16,158 nt of DNA from Oscillospiraceae bacterium (GTDB lineage: Bacteria > Bacillota > Clostridia > Oscillospirales > Oscillospiraceae). Positions 1-7,390 of the stretch are shown here, one piece after another (position 1 is the first letter of the stretch; each line of letters opens with the position of its first letter). Under the pieces are notes generated by a model. The model was not told the origin of the DNA. It saw only the letters and a list, made by a program, of their open reading frames with translations, and made no database searches. A program made the position numbers and the translations under genes. The stretch is from the NCBI GenBank assembly GCA_012513005.1, contig JAAZCZ010000033.1, forward strand, positions 1-16,158, read 5' to 3'.

Positions 1-324
1 AAGCTCAGCATGTATGTGGAAATTGGCTTTGCCAAAAACGATGAGATTACTGAGTCCACCATAAAAAAACAACTTGAACTCACTTTAGAAAACTTGGTAG
101 CTGACGGCTTTTTGCAGGCAGATAATAATCTGTGCGACTATGAGGTAATAATAATGGACCCTGCATATGTTCACATAAGCACAGATACAGATGACAAAAT
201 CAAGGAGCTTAAAGAGAAACTTGCTGCAGCGGGTATATACACCATAGGCAGATACGGCGGCTGGACTTATTGTTCAATGGAGGACTGCATGCTTGAGGCA
301 GCAGAATTATCTTCTAAGCTATAG
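1..324 (+). CDS. FAD-dependent amine oxidase / protoporphyrinogen-oxidase-like protein, C-terminal end (5' partial)
   Basis: The reading frame is open from the first base (K-L-S before the first ATG at 10), so this is the tail of a longer gene whose start lies outside the window. About 107 residues are visible. The end carries the pattern GIYTIGRYGGWTYCSMED, which resembles the C-terminal FAD-contacting segment of flavin amine oxidases of the protoporphyrinogen oxidase / UDP-galactopyranose mutase type, where a 'GRYG-W-Y' stretch precedes a final helix. These proteins often sit in surface polysaccharide loci, which agrees with the glycosyltransferase remnant just downstream. The Rossmann GxGxxG motif and substrate domain are not in view, so the substrate cannot be named. 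Family assignment is from pattern memory and is moderately certain. Confidence 0.6.
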   Translation, partial: KLSMYVEIGFAKNDEITESTIKKQLELTLENLVADGFLQADNNLCDYEVIIMDPAYVHISTDTDDKIKELKEKLAAAGIYTIGRYGGWTYCSMEDCMLEAAELSSKL

Positions 325-413
325 TTGAGATTTTTCACGAAAAAACAGAATTATTAATATAAACAAGATACGCTTTTTGGAGTTTTATTAATAGGCTGTC
401 AGGCACCGACACA

Positions 414-1142
414 TTGCCCGTTAATGTCTTAGAAAAATACAACTATGTGATGTCAAATCCCGAGTGCTTTGTTGTTGTGACAGCCGATCTTTTGTGGCAG
501 GATGTCGTTTCAAAGCGGGGAGCGGGCAGACTTTGTTTTTCCTCAAATGGGGTAGATTTTGAATTTTTTCAAAACTTTGATCCCAAAATAGTGCCGGACA
601 AAGAGTTTTCGGATATAATAGAGAAAGGTCTTCCCGTTCTCTGCTACTATGGGGCTTTGGCTTCCTGGTTTGACTATGAGCTTCTCAAAAAGCTATCCGA
701 TACCGGCAAGTACAGCATTGTGCTAATCGGTATTAAGTATGATGACTCATTCGACAAAAGCAAAATAGGCGAATCTGAGAATGTGCATTTCTTAGGTCCT
801 CGTGATTACAAGGTGCTTAAGTACTATGCAAGATGCGCCGATGTGCTTATGATTCCGTTTTTGATAAATGACATCACAAATTCAACAAGCCCGGTTAAGC
901 TCTTTGAGTATATGGCGCTCGGCAAACCAATCGTCACAACCGACATGCCGGAGTGTAGAAAATATGAGTCTGTGCTTATAGGCAAAAGCCATGAGGATTT
1001 TATAAGCAAAATCGAAACGGCGCTCACGCTTCAAAGTAGCTTAGAATATCAGGCTGTTTTGAAAAAAGAGGCGCGGGAGAACGACTGGGCAGAAAAAGCC
1101 CGGGCAATTATTTCCATGTTGGAGGAGCATGAAACAAAATAG
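414..1142 (+). CDS. GT4-type glycosyltransferase, C-terminal domain only (5'-truncated, probable gene remnant)
   Basis: This matches the C-terminal, nucleotide-sugar-binding Rossmann domain of GT-B glycosyltransferases. It has a linker with N45-G46-V47-D48 ('pNGVD' motif), a strand-turn 'LCYYGALASWFDYELL', and the donor-binding motif SPVKLFEYMALGKPIVT with E165. Full-length relatives are near 370-400 residues, and the first half (acceptor domain) is absent. Only 89 bp separate it from the upstream gene, too little to encode that half. The frame is open upstream to a stop at 360-362, and residues encoded there (from about 363) still look like family sequence, as expected of a deletion. The assigned start is a TTG at 414 with no convincing Shine-Dalgarno site. 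It is therefore probably a non-functional remnant, though a translated half-protein cannot be excluded. Confidence 0.62.
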   Translation: MPVNVLEKYNYVMSNPECFVVVTADLLWQDVVSKRGAGRLCFSSNGVDFEFFQNFDPKIVPDKEFSDIIEKGLPVLCYYGALASWFDYELLKKLSDTGKYSIVLIGIKYDDSFDKSKIGESENVHFLGPRDYKVLKYYARCADVLMIPFLINDITNSTSPVKLFEYMALGKPIVTTDMPECRKYESVLIGKSHEDFISKIETALTLQSSLEYQAVLKKEARENDWAEKARAIISMLEEHETK

Positions 1143-1172
1143 CTCTTCCCGAATGAAAGAGGCGATTATTAT

Positions 1173-1772
1173 ATGTTTAATAACACTAAGAAAACTGCAT
1201 TTATCCTGATTCTGGCGCTTATGCTGGTTGTATTCTCTGCATGCGGAAAGCCTTCCGCCCCAGCCGGAACGAGTAGCCCAAACGGCAGCACAGCTCCTGC
1301 ACAGTCAACTGCCCCTGCTTCTGCTGATGCAATTATGGGCGACTTTGATGCTAAAACCATAGACGGCGACAGCTTTAAGAGCTCTGACTTAGCTGCTCAT
1401 AAGCTCACAATGGTCAATGTTTGGACAACAACTTGCGGCTTTTGCATAAAGGAAATGCCCGACCTGCAAGAGCTTTACAAAAATTTGCCCGAGGGCACTA
1501 ATTTGATCACAATCTGTTTTGATGGTGTTAAAAACGGCAGTGCTGCCAAGAAAGTTTTGGAGAATGCCGGAGCCGAATTTAAGACCTTAATCCCCGACAA
1601 AAAGCTGATCGAAAGCCTCGGCAACGTGATTAACGCTGTTCCCACAACTATTTTTGTGGATAGCGAAGGCAGGCAGGTAGGCGATCTTATTATTGGTGTA
1701 CCGTCACTAAATGACACTGCAAACGCATACTTAAAGCAATTAAACGCAAGGTTAGAAACTATAAACAAGTAA
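1173..1772 (+). CDS. Thioredoxin-like lipoprotein (TlpA/ResA-type redoxin)
   Basis: This is a predicted membrane-anchored, extracytoplasmic thiol-disulfide oxidoreductase. Residues 1-24 form a lipoprotein signal peptide: basic N-terminus, hydrophobic stretch, then lipobox F-S-A-C with lipidated C24. A low-complexity Ala/Pro/Ser/Thr linker follows (about 27-50), then a thioredoxin fold with the redox motif C88-G-F-C91 after VNVWTTT, and the cis-proline loop AVPTTIFVD. TlpA/ResA-like proteins reduce disulfides in exported proteins or in cytochrome c maturation; no cytochrome genes are visible here, so the partner is unknown. The ATG is preceded by AAAGAGG at 1155-1161. The next gene starts 24 bp downstream, so the two are probably co-transcribed and act on the same side of the membrane. 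Confidence 0.85.
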   Translation: MFNNTKKTAFILILALMLVVFSACGKPSAPAGTSSPNGSTAPAQSTAPASADAIMGDFDAKTIDGDSFKSSDLAAHKLTMVNVWTTTCGFCIKEMPDLQELYKNLPEGTNLITICFDGVKNGSAAKKVLENAGAEFKTLIPDKKLIESLGNVINAVPTTIFVDSEGRQVGDLIIGVPSLNDTANAYLKQLNARLETINK

Positions 1773-1796
1773 ATAACAAAATGGGGGGAAATTATA

Positions 1797-2864
1797 GTGC
1801 TTAAGAAAATCTTAATCGGTATTCTTGTCGTACTGCTTCTTATTGTCCTGAACGTGGGCATTTTTGTCGGCTGGCTTAGCTATAAGGAATACAAACCCGA
1901 GCCTGTCTCTCCTGCCACAACCTCAGCTTTAGGTGAATACAAGGAACTAAACCCAGAGCACATTAAGCTTGTTTCCTGGAATATCGGCTACGGAGGCTTG
2001 GGCAAAGAAGCGAGCTTTGTTTTAGACGGCGGCAAGGGTGCCGGCAAGCCGGAGACAAAGGATATTTCTCTGGGCTACCTAGAGGGTGTCCGCAAAACCA
2101 TGGCTGACTATAAGGCAGACATTTATATGTTGCAGGAAGTCGACAAAAATTCGAGCCGCTCGTATCGCACAGACCAGATTGAAGCCCTGCAAAATGGATT
2201 AAATTCAGCAAGCGCTGCTTTTGCGCTCAACTATTCATGCCCCTTTGTGCCGTTCCCCATACCCCCTATAGGTGAGGTCAATGCCGGGCAGCTCACACTT
2301 TCTGACTTTAAGTTAAATGCAGCAACACGCATTTCTCTTCCGGTGCCGTTTAAGTGGCCGATGAGAGTTGCAAACCTAAAACGCTGCTTGCTTGAAACTC
2401 GTTTCCCGATACCCGGAAAGGACGCTGAGCTTGTTGTTTTAAACCTGCACCTTGAAGCCTACGACAGCGGCGAGGGCAAAATCGCCCAGACAAAGATGCT
2501 GATGGAGATTTTGACCGACGAGCTTAAGAAGGGCAACTATGTCATTGCCGGCGGTGACTTTAATCAGACCTTCCCGGGCGCTACCAAGACCTTCCCCATA
2601 ATCGATCCTACACTCTGGGTTCCCGGTTTTCTGCAGGAATCCGATCTTCCCGAGGGCTTTAGATTTGTCTTCGACGATAAAAACCCCAGCTGTAGACTGC
2701 TAAATGCCCCCTATGATGTGGCAAAAAAAGATTCCACACAGTTTTATATAATAGACGGCTTTATTGTCTCCTCAAATATCGAGGTTCTCTCCGTTAAAAC
2801 TGATAACTTGGAATTTGTGCATTCAGACCATAACCCGGTGCTACTGGAAATAAAACTCAAATAG
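1797..2864 (+). CDS. Membrane-anchored endonuclease/exonuclease/phosphatase family protein
   Basis: This is a DNase I-like (EEP) fold hydrolase. Residues 5-27 form one hydrophobic segment, a signal anchor without a lipobox cysteine, placing the catalytic domain outside the cytoplasm. Metal and catalytic residues seen in order: SWN62 near the start of the fold, LQE114V, a histidine in NLHLEAYDSG, G-G-D254-F-N256, and the C-terminal S343-D344-H345-N-P. These fit the standard EEP set, so it should be active. EEP proteins cleave DNA, phosphoinositides, sphingomyelin or other phosphodiesters, and the substrate cannot be deduced here. The start is GTG at 1797, preceded by a GGGGGG run at 1783-1788 with suitable spacing. 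It is probably in an operon with the thioredoxin lipoprotein, with a terminator 14 bp after its stop. Confidence 0.85.
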   Translation: MLKKILIGILVVLLLIVLNVGIFVGWLSYKEYKPEPVSPATTSALGEYKELNPEHIKLVSWNIGYGGLGKEASFVLDGGKGAGKPETKDISLGYLEGVRKTMADYKADIYMLQEVDKNSSRSYRTDQIEALQNGLNSASAAFALNYSCPFVPFPIPPIGEVNAGQLTLSDFKLNAATRISLPVPFKWPMRVANLKRCLLETRFPIPGKDAELVVLNLHLEAYDSGEGKIAQTKMLMEILTDELKKGNYVIAGGDFNQTFPGATKTFPIIDPTLWVPGFLQESDLPEGFRFVFDDKNPSCRLLNAPYDVAKKDSTQFYIIDGFIVSSNIEVLSVKTDNLEFVHSDHNPVLLEIKLK

Positions 2865-2877
2865 CTTTATAAACACT

Positions 2878-2918
2878 AAAAGCTGCAAGGAAATTACGCT
2901 TTGCAGCTTTTGTTTTTG
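2878..2918. terminator. Bidirectional rho-independent terminator
   Basis: The arms AAAAGCTGCAA (2878-2888) and TTGCAGCTTTT (2901-2911) form an 11-bp stem with a 12-nt loop. A T-rich tract follows on the plus strand and the matching A-run gives a U-tract on the minus strand. It lies between two convergent genes, the EEP hydrolase and recG, and can serve both. Confidence 0.85.
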
Positions 2919-2929
2919 TAAATTATATA

Positions 2930-4972
2930 TTAGCTCAGGGAACCTTCGGTTTTTTCCATAATCTCAGAAACTCTATTTTTTAGCCCCATGCTCTGCGGCA
3001 GCTTTAGCTCGGGGTCGTAATCTAAATATCTCTCAGCCTCGCTTTTTGCCCTATAAAGAAGTTGGGTGTCCTCTACCGGGTCTGCTATCAGCATTTCGGG
3101 CAGCCCGTGCTGCCTTTCGCCGAAAAAGTCTCCCGGACCTCTTATTTTAAGATCCTCCTCGGCTATTTTAAAGCCGTTGTTTGTATTTGTCATTATTTTT
3201 AGCCTGTCTGCGGCAATCTGCCCCTCTACCTCCGACACAAGTATGCAGTAGCTCTTATGGCTGCCGCGCCCTACCCTGCCCCTAAGCTGATGCAGTTGAG
3301 AAAGCCCGAATCGCTCTGCGTTTTCTACTATCATTAATGAAGCATTCGGGATATCGATGCCGACTTCAACAACTGTTGTTGAAACCAGTATATCAATTTC
3401 ACCTGCCGCCATTTTTTTCATTATTTCGTCTTTTTCTCGCTGCTTCATTCTGCCGTGCATACACTCGATTCTAAGCTTGGGAAATCTCTGCTTAAGCTCC
3501 TGTGTGTGCTGCTCGGCTGATTTAATATCAGGCATTAGTTCGGGATTATCCTCTACCATCGGGCAGACCACAAAGACCTGCCTGCCCTCGCCTACCTGTT
3601 TTTCTATAAACTTGTTAAGCCTTAGTCGCAGGCTGCTTTTTATTGTGTGTGTCATAACAGGCAGGCGCCCGGGCGGCATCTCGTCTATTATTGACACATC
3701 AAGATCCCCGTACATAATTAGGGCAAGTGTTCTGGGTATAGGTGTTGCCGACATAACAAGCACATGCACGCCTTGTGTTTTCTTTGCTAGTGCCGCTCGC
3801 TGTGCCACACCGAACCTGTGCTGCTCGTCTGTTATCGCAAGCCCGAGTGAAGAAAAGAGTGTGGTTTCGCTTATTAGTGCATGCGTGCCCACGCAGGCAT
3901 CAATTTCCCCGCTTCGCAGCTTTTCTGATACTATTCTTCGCTCTGCAGCCTTCATGCCGCCTGTTAGCCTACCGACTTTAACATTGTGTTTTGCAAGCAG
4001 ATTATTTAGCGTTCTCTCATGCTGCTCTGCCAAGATTTCTGTCGGCGCCATAAAAGCTGTCTGCTTTCCGTTTTGCTTGGCAAGCAGTATGCAAGCTGCA
4101 GCAACTAGGGTCTTGCCCGAGCCGACATCTCCCTGAATAAGCCTTGCCATCGCTCTGCCCGAGCTTAAATCGGAATACGCATCGGCTATCGCCTTTTTTT
4201 GGGCAGCTGTCGGGGCAAAGGGCAAGCCGGAATAAAACGCTTCGGGATCAAAGCCCTGCATCTTGTTGCCGACTTTATATTCCCTGTCGCCTCTTAGCCT
4301 TTTAAGACATATGGCAAGCACAAAAAACTCTTCGAAAATAAGTCTCCTGCGTGCCACGGAAAGCGCCTCGGCAGATTCCGGAAAGTGGACATTTTTATAT
4401 GCAAAAAATTGATCACAAAGCTGCTCTTTTTTCTCTATCTCCTCGGGCAACACGGGCAAAATATTGCCCTTAGCAAGTTTAACTGCCGTTTCTGCCGCGC
4501 TGCTAACTGTGTACTGAGATAATCCGGAAGTCAGGCGATAAAGCGGCACTATCCTGCGGGTCTTTTTAGGAGGGTCAGTGCTTTTTTCATAAATCGGGTT
4601 GACAAGGCTCCTGCCGCTGCCGACCTTGCCGTAAAAATACAGACTGTCTTCCTTTGAAATTGCCGACTTTGTGTATGAGGCGTTAAAGAAAGTGACATTC
4701 AGGCTGCCTGTATCATCGGCTATTTTGAACTTAACAAGCTCTCTGCCCCTAATTCTGTGTAGCACGGGGGAAGTTACGACATACGCATGAAAACATGCCG
4801 GCATGCCCTCCTGCAGGTCTGCAATTAATGCTATTTTCGTCCTGTCTTCATATGCCCTCGGAAAGTAGTTCAGCAGGTCTTTTATTTTTTCTAGCCCCAG
4901 CCTTCTAAAGCCTGCTGCTCTTTGCTTGCCGATATTATTAAGTTCGGTAATCGGAGATAATATGTCGGGCAT
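2930..4972 (-). CDS. recG: ATP-dependent DNA helicase RecG
   Basis: This is a branched-DNA translocase that remodels stalled replication forks and Holliday junctions in the cytoplasm. It is full length at 680 residues, as usual for RecG. The N-terminal wedge/OB-fold domain covers roughly residues 1-190. The SF2 helicase core follows, with Walker A G281-D-V-G-S-G-K-T288, motif II D382-E-Q-H385 (the RecG form of DExH), motif III S408-A-T-P411, and C-terminal motifs STTVVEVGIDIP and QLRGRVGRG. The conserved GDFFGERQHG region near the C-terminus is also present. ATG at 4972 follows AGGAAAGGAAG at good spacing. No separate strong promoter is evident in the short gap behind apbE, so read-through past the apbE hairpin is possible. 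Confidence 0.97.
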   Translation of the reverse strand: MPDILSPITELNNIGKQRAAGFRRLGLEKIKDLLNYFPRAYEDRTKIALIADLQEGMPACFHAYVVTSPVLHRIRGRELVKFKIADDTGSLNVTFFNASYTKSAISKEDSLYFYGKVGSGRSLVNPIYEKSTDPPKKTRRIVPLYRLTSGLSQYTVSSAAETAVKLAKGNILPVLPEEIEKKEQLCDQFFAYKNVHFPESAEALSVARRRLIFEEFFVLAICLKRLRGDREYKVGNKMQGFDPEAFYSGLPFAPTAAQKKAIADAYSDLSSGRAMARLIQGDVGSGKTLVAAACILLAKQNGKQTAFMAPTEILAEQHERTLNNLLAKHNVKVGRLTGGMKAAERRIVSEKLRSGEIDACVGTHALISETTLFSSLGLAITDEQHRFGVAQRAALAKKTQGVHVLVMSATPIPRTLALIMYGDLDVSIIDEMPPGRLPVMTHTIKSSLRLRLNKFIEKQVGEGRQVFVVCPMVEDNPELMPDIKSAEQHTQELKQRFPKLRIECMHGRMKQREKDEIMKKMAAGEIDILVSTTVVEVGIDIPNASLMIVENAERFGLSQLHQLRGRVGRGSHKSYCILVSEVEGQIAADRLKIMTNTNNGFKIAEEDLKIRGPGDFFGERQHGLPEMLIADPVEDTQLLYRAKSEAERYLDYDPELKLPQSMGLKNRVSEIMEKTEGSLS

Positions 4973-5015
4973 AGCCGCTTCCTTTCCTATGATGAACAGA
5001 TATTAATAAATAAAT

Positions 5016-5051
5016 CGGGCTGCTTTGCACATCTTTATGCAAAACAGCCCG
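5016..5051 (-). terminator. Rho-independent terminator of the apbE-type gene
   Basis: CGGGCTGCTTTGCA (5016-5029) pairs with TGCAAAACAGCCCG (5038-5051) over 14 positions with one mismatch and an 8-nt loop. On the minus strand it follows the apbE stop by 13 bp and leads into ATTTATTTATT, a discontinuous U-rich tract. Termination may be incomplete, letting some transcripts reach recG. Confidence 0.7.
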
Positions 5052-5064
5052 CAAATAATATGTA

Positions 5065-6111
5065 TCAGCTTGTGCCTGCGTAACTGTATTTGTAGGTGTT
5101 GCCGTTTTCCTCGAAGTCGGCATACAGCCCGTTTGAAACTATAACCTCATTATCTGAGTTTACAAGAATCATCTCAAAGCCACCGACTTTTTTGTAGTAG
5201 TTAATTGCCTTTTTTTCGCCCATTACATAAAGGGCAGTGGAGAGCGCATCAGCCTTTGCCCCGTCGGGGCAGACTATCGTAACGGAGATAAGCCCGTTAT
5301 CCACAGGCATGCCGCTGCTTGGATTTAATATGTGAATATAGCGTTTACCGTCCGGTGTTTCGAAGTATCTGTTGTATCCACCTGAGGTGACAATAGCAGT
5401 TTCTCCGACCGATATTACACCTAGGTGCGTGCTAGTGTTCTGCGGATCTTGTATTGCTATTCTCCATTTAGAGCCGTCAGGCTTATTGCCGAGTGTCTGA
5501 ATATTGCCTCCCAAAGACACAAAGGCAGACTTAACTCCGGCGCTTTTAAGCTCTGCAATGGCGAGGTTTGAAGCATAGCCCTTTGCAATAGCAGCAAAGG
5601 AAATCTGCATCCCGGAAGGCATTTTCACCACATATGAATCTTTTTCCGGAAAGTCTGTTATGCTCAGCCTGCTAAAGTCTGTGAATTTAAGAAGCTCTGT
5701 TATCTCTTCTTCCTTGGGAACTCTGTAGCTGCTGTTGATAAATCCCCATGCCTTTACAATCGGATACACAGCCGGGTTAAATGCCTTATTAGTCTCGTCA
5801 TACATCTGTTTTGATTTTTTGAGCAGCTCGACTACCTGACTTTTAACAGCCGTTCCCGCGCCCTTTGCCTTGTTCATATCATATACGGGGCTAAGCTCAT
5901 TTTCGGGATCTAAAAGTGGGTTTAGCATATTAATCATGCCGATGGCAGCGTTTATGCCCTCTTCGCCGTGCTTGCCGTATGCCTTGAGTGTCATCTGAGT
6001 GTTCATAGAAAAAATCTGCTTCTCGTGAAGCTCATTATCCGAGCAGCCTGCCAGCGGAATAAGCAGGCAGACACACAGCAGTATTGGCAGTATTCTTGTT
6101 AGTTTTTTCAA
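5065..6111 (-). CDS. apbE: FAD:protein FMN transferase lipoprotein (ApbE family)
   Basis: ApbE enzymes use FAD to attach FMN covalently to Ser/Thr of exported or membrane proteins such as Rnf/Nqr subunits and FMN-bind proteins. The N-terminus has a lipoprotein signal with lipobox L-A-G-C (C23), so it acts outside the membrane. Family motifs are all present: FAAIAKGYAS, VSLGGNI, TSGGYNRYF, HILNPSSGMP and the metal-binding region KADALSTALYVMG. The start chosen is TTG at 6111, because AAAGAGGG sits about 9 nt upstream and the lipoprotein signal begins right there. The in-frame ATG at 6168 would put part of the reading frame inside and upstream of the predicted promoter (TATACT at 6140-6145). 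No flavinylation target or Rnf/Nqr gene is in this window. Length is 348 residues, normal for the family. Confidence 0.93.
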   Translation of the reverse strand: MKKLTRILPILLCVCLLIPLAGCSDNELHEKQIFSMNTQMTLKAYGKHGEEGINAAIGMINMLNPLLDPENELSPVYDMNKAKGAGTAVKSQVVELLKKSKQMYDETNKAFNPAVYPIVKAWGFINSSYRVPKEEEITELLKFTDFSRLSITDFPEKDSYVVKMPSGMQISFAAIAKGYASNLAIAELKSAGVKSAFVSLGGNIQTLGNKPDGSKWRIAIQDPQNTSTHLGVISVGETAIVTSGGYNRYFETPDGKRYIHILNPSSGMPVDNGLISVTIVCPDGAKADALSTALYVMGEKKAINYYKKVGGFEMILVNSDNEVIVSNGLYADFEENGNTYKYSYAGTS

Positions 6112-6139
6112 GCAGAGAACCCTCTTTGCATTTTTTCTA

Positions 6140-6168
6140 AGTATAGCACACAGGTGCCCATTAGGCAA
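6140..6168 (-). promoter_or_regulatory. Promoter of the apbE-type gene
   Basis: On the minus strand the site reads TTGCCT (6168-6163), a 17-bp spacer, and TATACT (6145-6140), with an extended -10 TGC directly before TATACT. It lies about 30-60 bp upstream of the chosen TTG start and faces away from the tRNA promoter. Confidence 0.65.
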
Positions 6169-6176
6169 ACAATGGC

Positions 6177-6205
6177 TTTACTAAAATATGCTAAAATGCT
6201 ATACT
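6177..6205 (+). promoter_or_regulatory. Promoter of tRNA-Arg(CCG)
   Basis: TTTACT (6177-6182), a 17-bp spacer and TATACT (6200-6205) with extended -10 TGC. Transcription would begin roughly 20 bp before the mature tRNA 5' end. Its -35 box is only 8 bp from the -35 box of the divergent apbE promoter. Confidence 0.65.
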
Positions 6206-6231
6206 TACGAAGTAGTTTTATCTCATCATAT

Positions 6232-6308
6232 GCGCCCGTAGCTCAGCTGGATAGAGTGTCAGACTCCGACTCTGAAGGTCGTGCGTTCGAATCGCATCGG
6301 GCGTACCA
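6232..6308 (+). tRNA. tRNA-Arg, anticodon CCG
   Basis: A complete cloverleaf of 77 nt including encoded CCA. Acceptor stem GCGCCCG/CGGGCGT has a terminal G-U pair. The D stem is GCTC/GAGT, and the anticodon stem TCAGA/TCTGA encloses loop CTCCGAC with anticodon CCG, which reads arginine codon CGG. The T stem GTGCG/CGCAT encloses TTCGAAT. The discriminator is A followed by CCA. A hairpin terminator starts immediately after, so it is a single-gene transcription unit. Confidence 0.97.
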
Positions 6309-6343
6309 AAAACCGTGCAGTACTTAATGTGCTGCACGGTTTT
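6309..6343. terminator. Bidirectional terminator between tRNA-Arg and the nitroreductase gene
   Basis: AAAACCGTGCAG (6309-6320) pairs with CTGCACGGTTTT (6332-6343). The stem can extend inward to a 5-nt loop TTAAT using one G-U pair. A/T runs on both sides make it usable for the tRNA on the plus strand and for the convergent minus-strand gene ending at 6356. Confidence 0.85.
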
Positions 6344-6355
6344 AGTCTTATTAAT

Positions 6356-7174
6356 CTATCTCCAAGTGATAAGCGGCATTTTGCGCGGCGGTGTTCTTTT
6401 GTATGTGACCGCCGGATATCCGAGAGAGAGACATGAGCAAATCTGTTCGTTATCCAATAGCCCCAGAAAATCTCTTATTCTCTTGTTCTTTTCTGCAAGC
6501 CTCACAAATATGCCTATATAAACAGCGCCGAGCCCTTCGGAAACTGCAACAAGCTCCATGTTCGCAGAGGCAATTGACGCGTTTATCATGCTGGGCGAGA
6601 CTGTGATTAAAATTGCGGGAGCTCCCTTGAACAGGAAGTCATCGTCAGAAAAATCCATGCGCAGTTTTTTGAGTGAGGTCGGAAACACCTCCGAAAACGC
6701 CTCTTCGTCATGCTCTAAGCGGCGCAGCTCCTCCATTGCAACAGCTCGTAGCTCCTCGGCGTTTTCTATAAACGCCAAATATGACACATTTTGCATATTG
6801 CTGGCTGTGGGAGAATATCTGCCTGCTTTTAATACTTTTTCCATTGTCTCTTTTGTGACCGGCTTCTTTTTAAAGTTTCGGATAGAACGGCGAGACATTA
6901 TGGCAGATATCATTCTTTCAGGCTCAATAAAGCTTTTTTCCCTGTCTATTTCCTGCACATCAGACATGTCATAGCCCTCGCCATCCATGATTACTGCACC
7001 TTGCGGGCAAATTGCCACGCAGTGACCACATAAAAAGCAAGGTCTTGTAACCTCTGCCAAACCGTTCTTTATAACAATTGCCCTAGACAGACAGTCTGCA
7101 CTGCACAGCCCGCAGCCTATGCAAAGGTCCTTATCGATTTGTACAACAAATCTGTTTTCTTCCTTAGTACTCAT
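6356..7174 (-). CDS. Nitroreductase family protein with N-terminal 2x[4Fe-4S] ferredoxin domain
   Basis: This is a cytoplasmic fusion of a bacterial ferredoxin module and an FMN-dependent nitroreductase domain. Two complete cluster motifs are visible: C18-IG-C21-GL-C24-SAD-C28 and C46-FL-C49-GH-C52-VAI-C56-P. From about residue 85 the nitroreductase fold begins, with MSRRSIRNFKKKPV, the usual FMN-phosphate-binding Arg/Ser stretch, and the SPTASNMQN motif. The fold ends with EGLGAVYIGIF and SLGYPA. The fused ferredoxin suggests electrons come from reduced ferredoxin rather than only NAD(P)H; the substrate is unknown. Length is 272 residues, typical of this architecture in anaerobic Firmicutes. 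ATG is preceded by AGGAGG at ideal spacing. The gene appears to be a single unit with its own promoter and terminator. Confidence 0.92.
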   Translation of the reverse strand: MSTKEENRFVVQIDKDLCIGCGLCSADCLSRAIVIKNGLAEVTRPCFLCGHCVAICPQGAVIMDGEGYDMSDVQEIDREKSFIEPERMISAIMSRRSIRNFKKKPVTKETMEKVLKAGRYSPTASNMQNVSYLAFIENAEELRAVAMEELRRLEHDEEAFSEVFPTSLKKLRMDFSDDDFLFKGAPAILITVSPSMINASIASANMELVAVSEGLGAVYIGIFVRLAEKNKRIRDFLGLLDNEQICSCLSLGYPAVTYKRTPPRKMPLITWR

Positions 7175-7246
7175 ATCCGCATCCTCCTGTTAGACTTAGA
7201 TTTCTTAAGCTATGCTACATATATTTAGCAGTATGTTTATATAATT

Positions 7247-7275
7247 AATTTATCATTTTAGCTCTTTTCAGTCAA
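7247..7275 (-). promoter_or_regulatory. Promoter of the ferredoxin-nitroreductase gene
   Basis: On the minus strand: TTGACT (7275-7270), a 17-bp spacer, TAAATT (7252-7247). It lies 73-101 bp upstream of the ATG in an AT-rich stretch. The -35 box is close to consensus and the -10 box is weaker. Confidence 0.55.
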
Positions 7276-7318
7276 CAGCACAGACTGATTTGCAGTTTGT
7301 TTATAGCACAGCAAAAAA

Positions 7319-7350
7319 GGGAGATACCAAGCATACGCTCGGTATCTCCC
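7319..7350 (-). terminator. Rho-independent terminator of the OYE-family gene
   Basis: GGGAGATACC and GGTATCTCCC form a strong stem around AAGCATACGCTC. The AAAAAAG run at its left gives a U-tract on the minus strand, just after the stop of the minus-strand gene ending at 7391. Inside the loop AGC/GCT can pair around ATAC, giving the same tip as the hairpin at 15460-15487. Confidence 0.85.
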
Positions 7351-7390
7351 CCTCAATTTGGCACAAAGCTGTGCCTTAACTAAGTTTAAA

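Noticed and set aside
3357..4136. A 259-residue plus-strand open frame opposite recG
   Set aside because: It lies entirely within the convincing recG gene, is Ser/Cys-rich low-quality sequence, and has no ribosome binding site. It is an antisense shadow.
4938..5123. A 61-residue minus-strand frame bridging apbE and recG
   Set aside because: It overlaps both genes out of frame and crosses the terminator hairpin.
6109..6168. The upstream ATG at 6168 as the apbE start
   Set aside because: It would place residues ahead of the lipoprotein signal and overlap the predicted promoter. TTG at 6111 has AAAGAGGG at the right distance.
6232..6356. A mobile-element attachment site at the tRNA-Arg 3' end
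   Set aside because: No integrase and no repeat of the tRNA 3' end elsewhere in the window. The inverted repeat here is a terminator.
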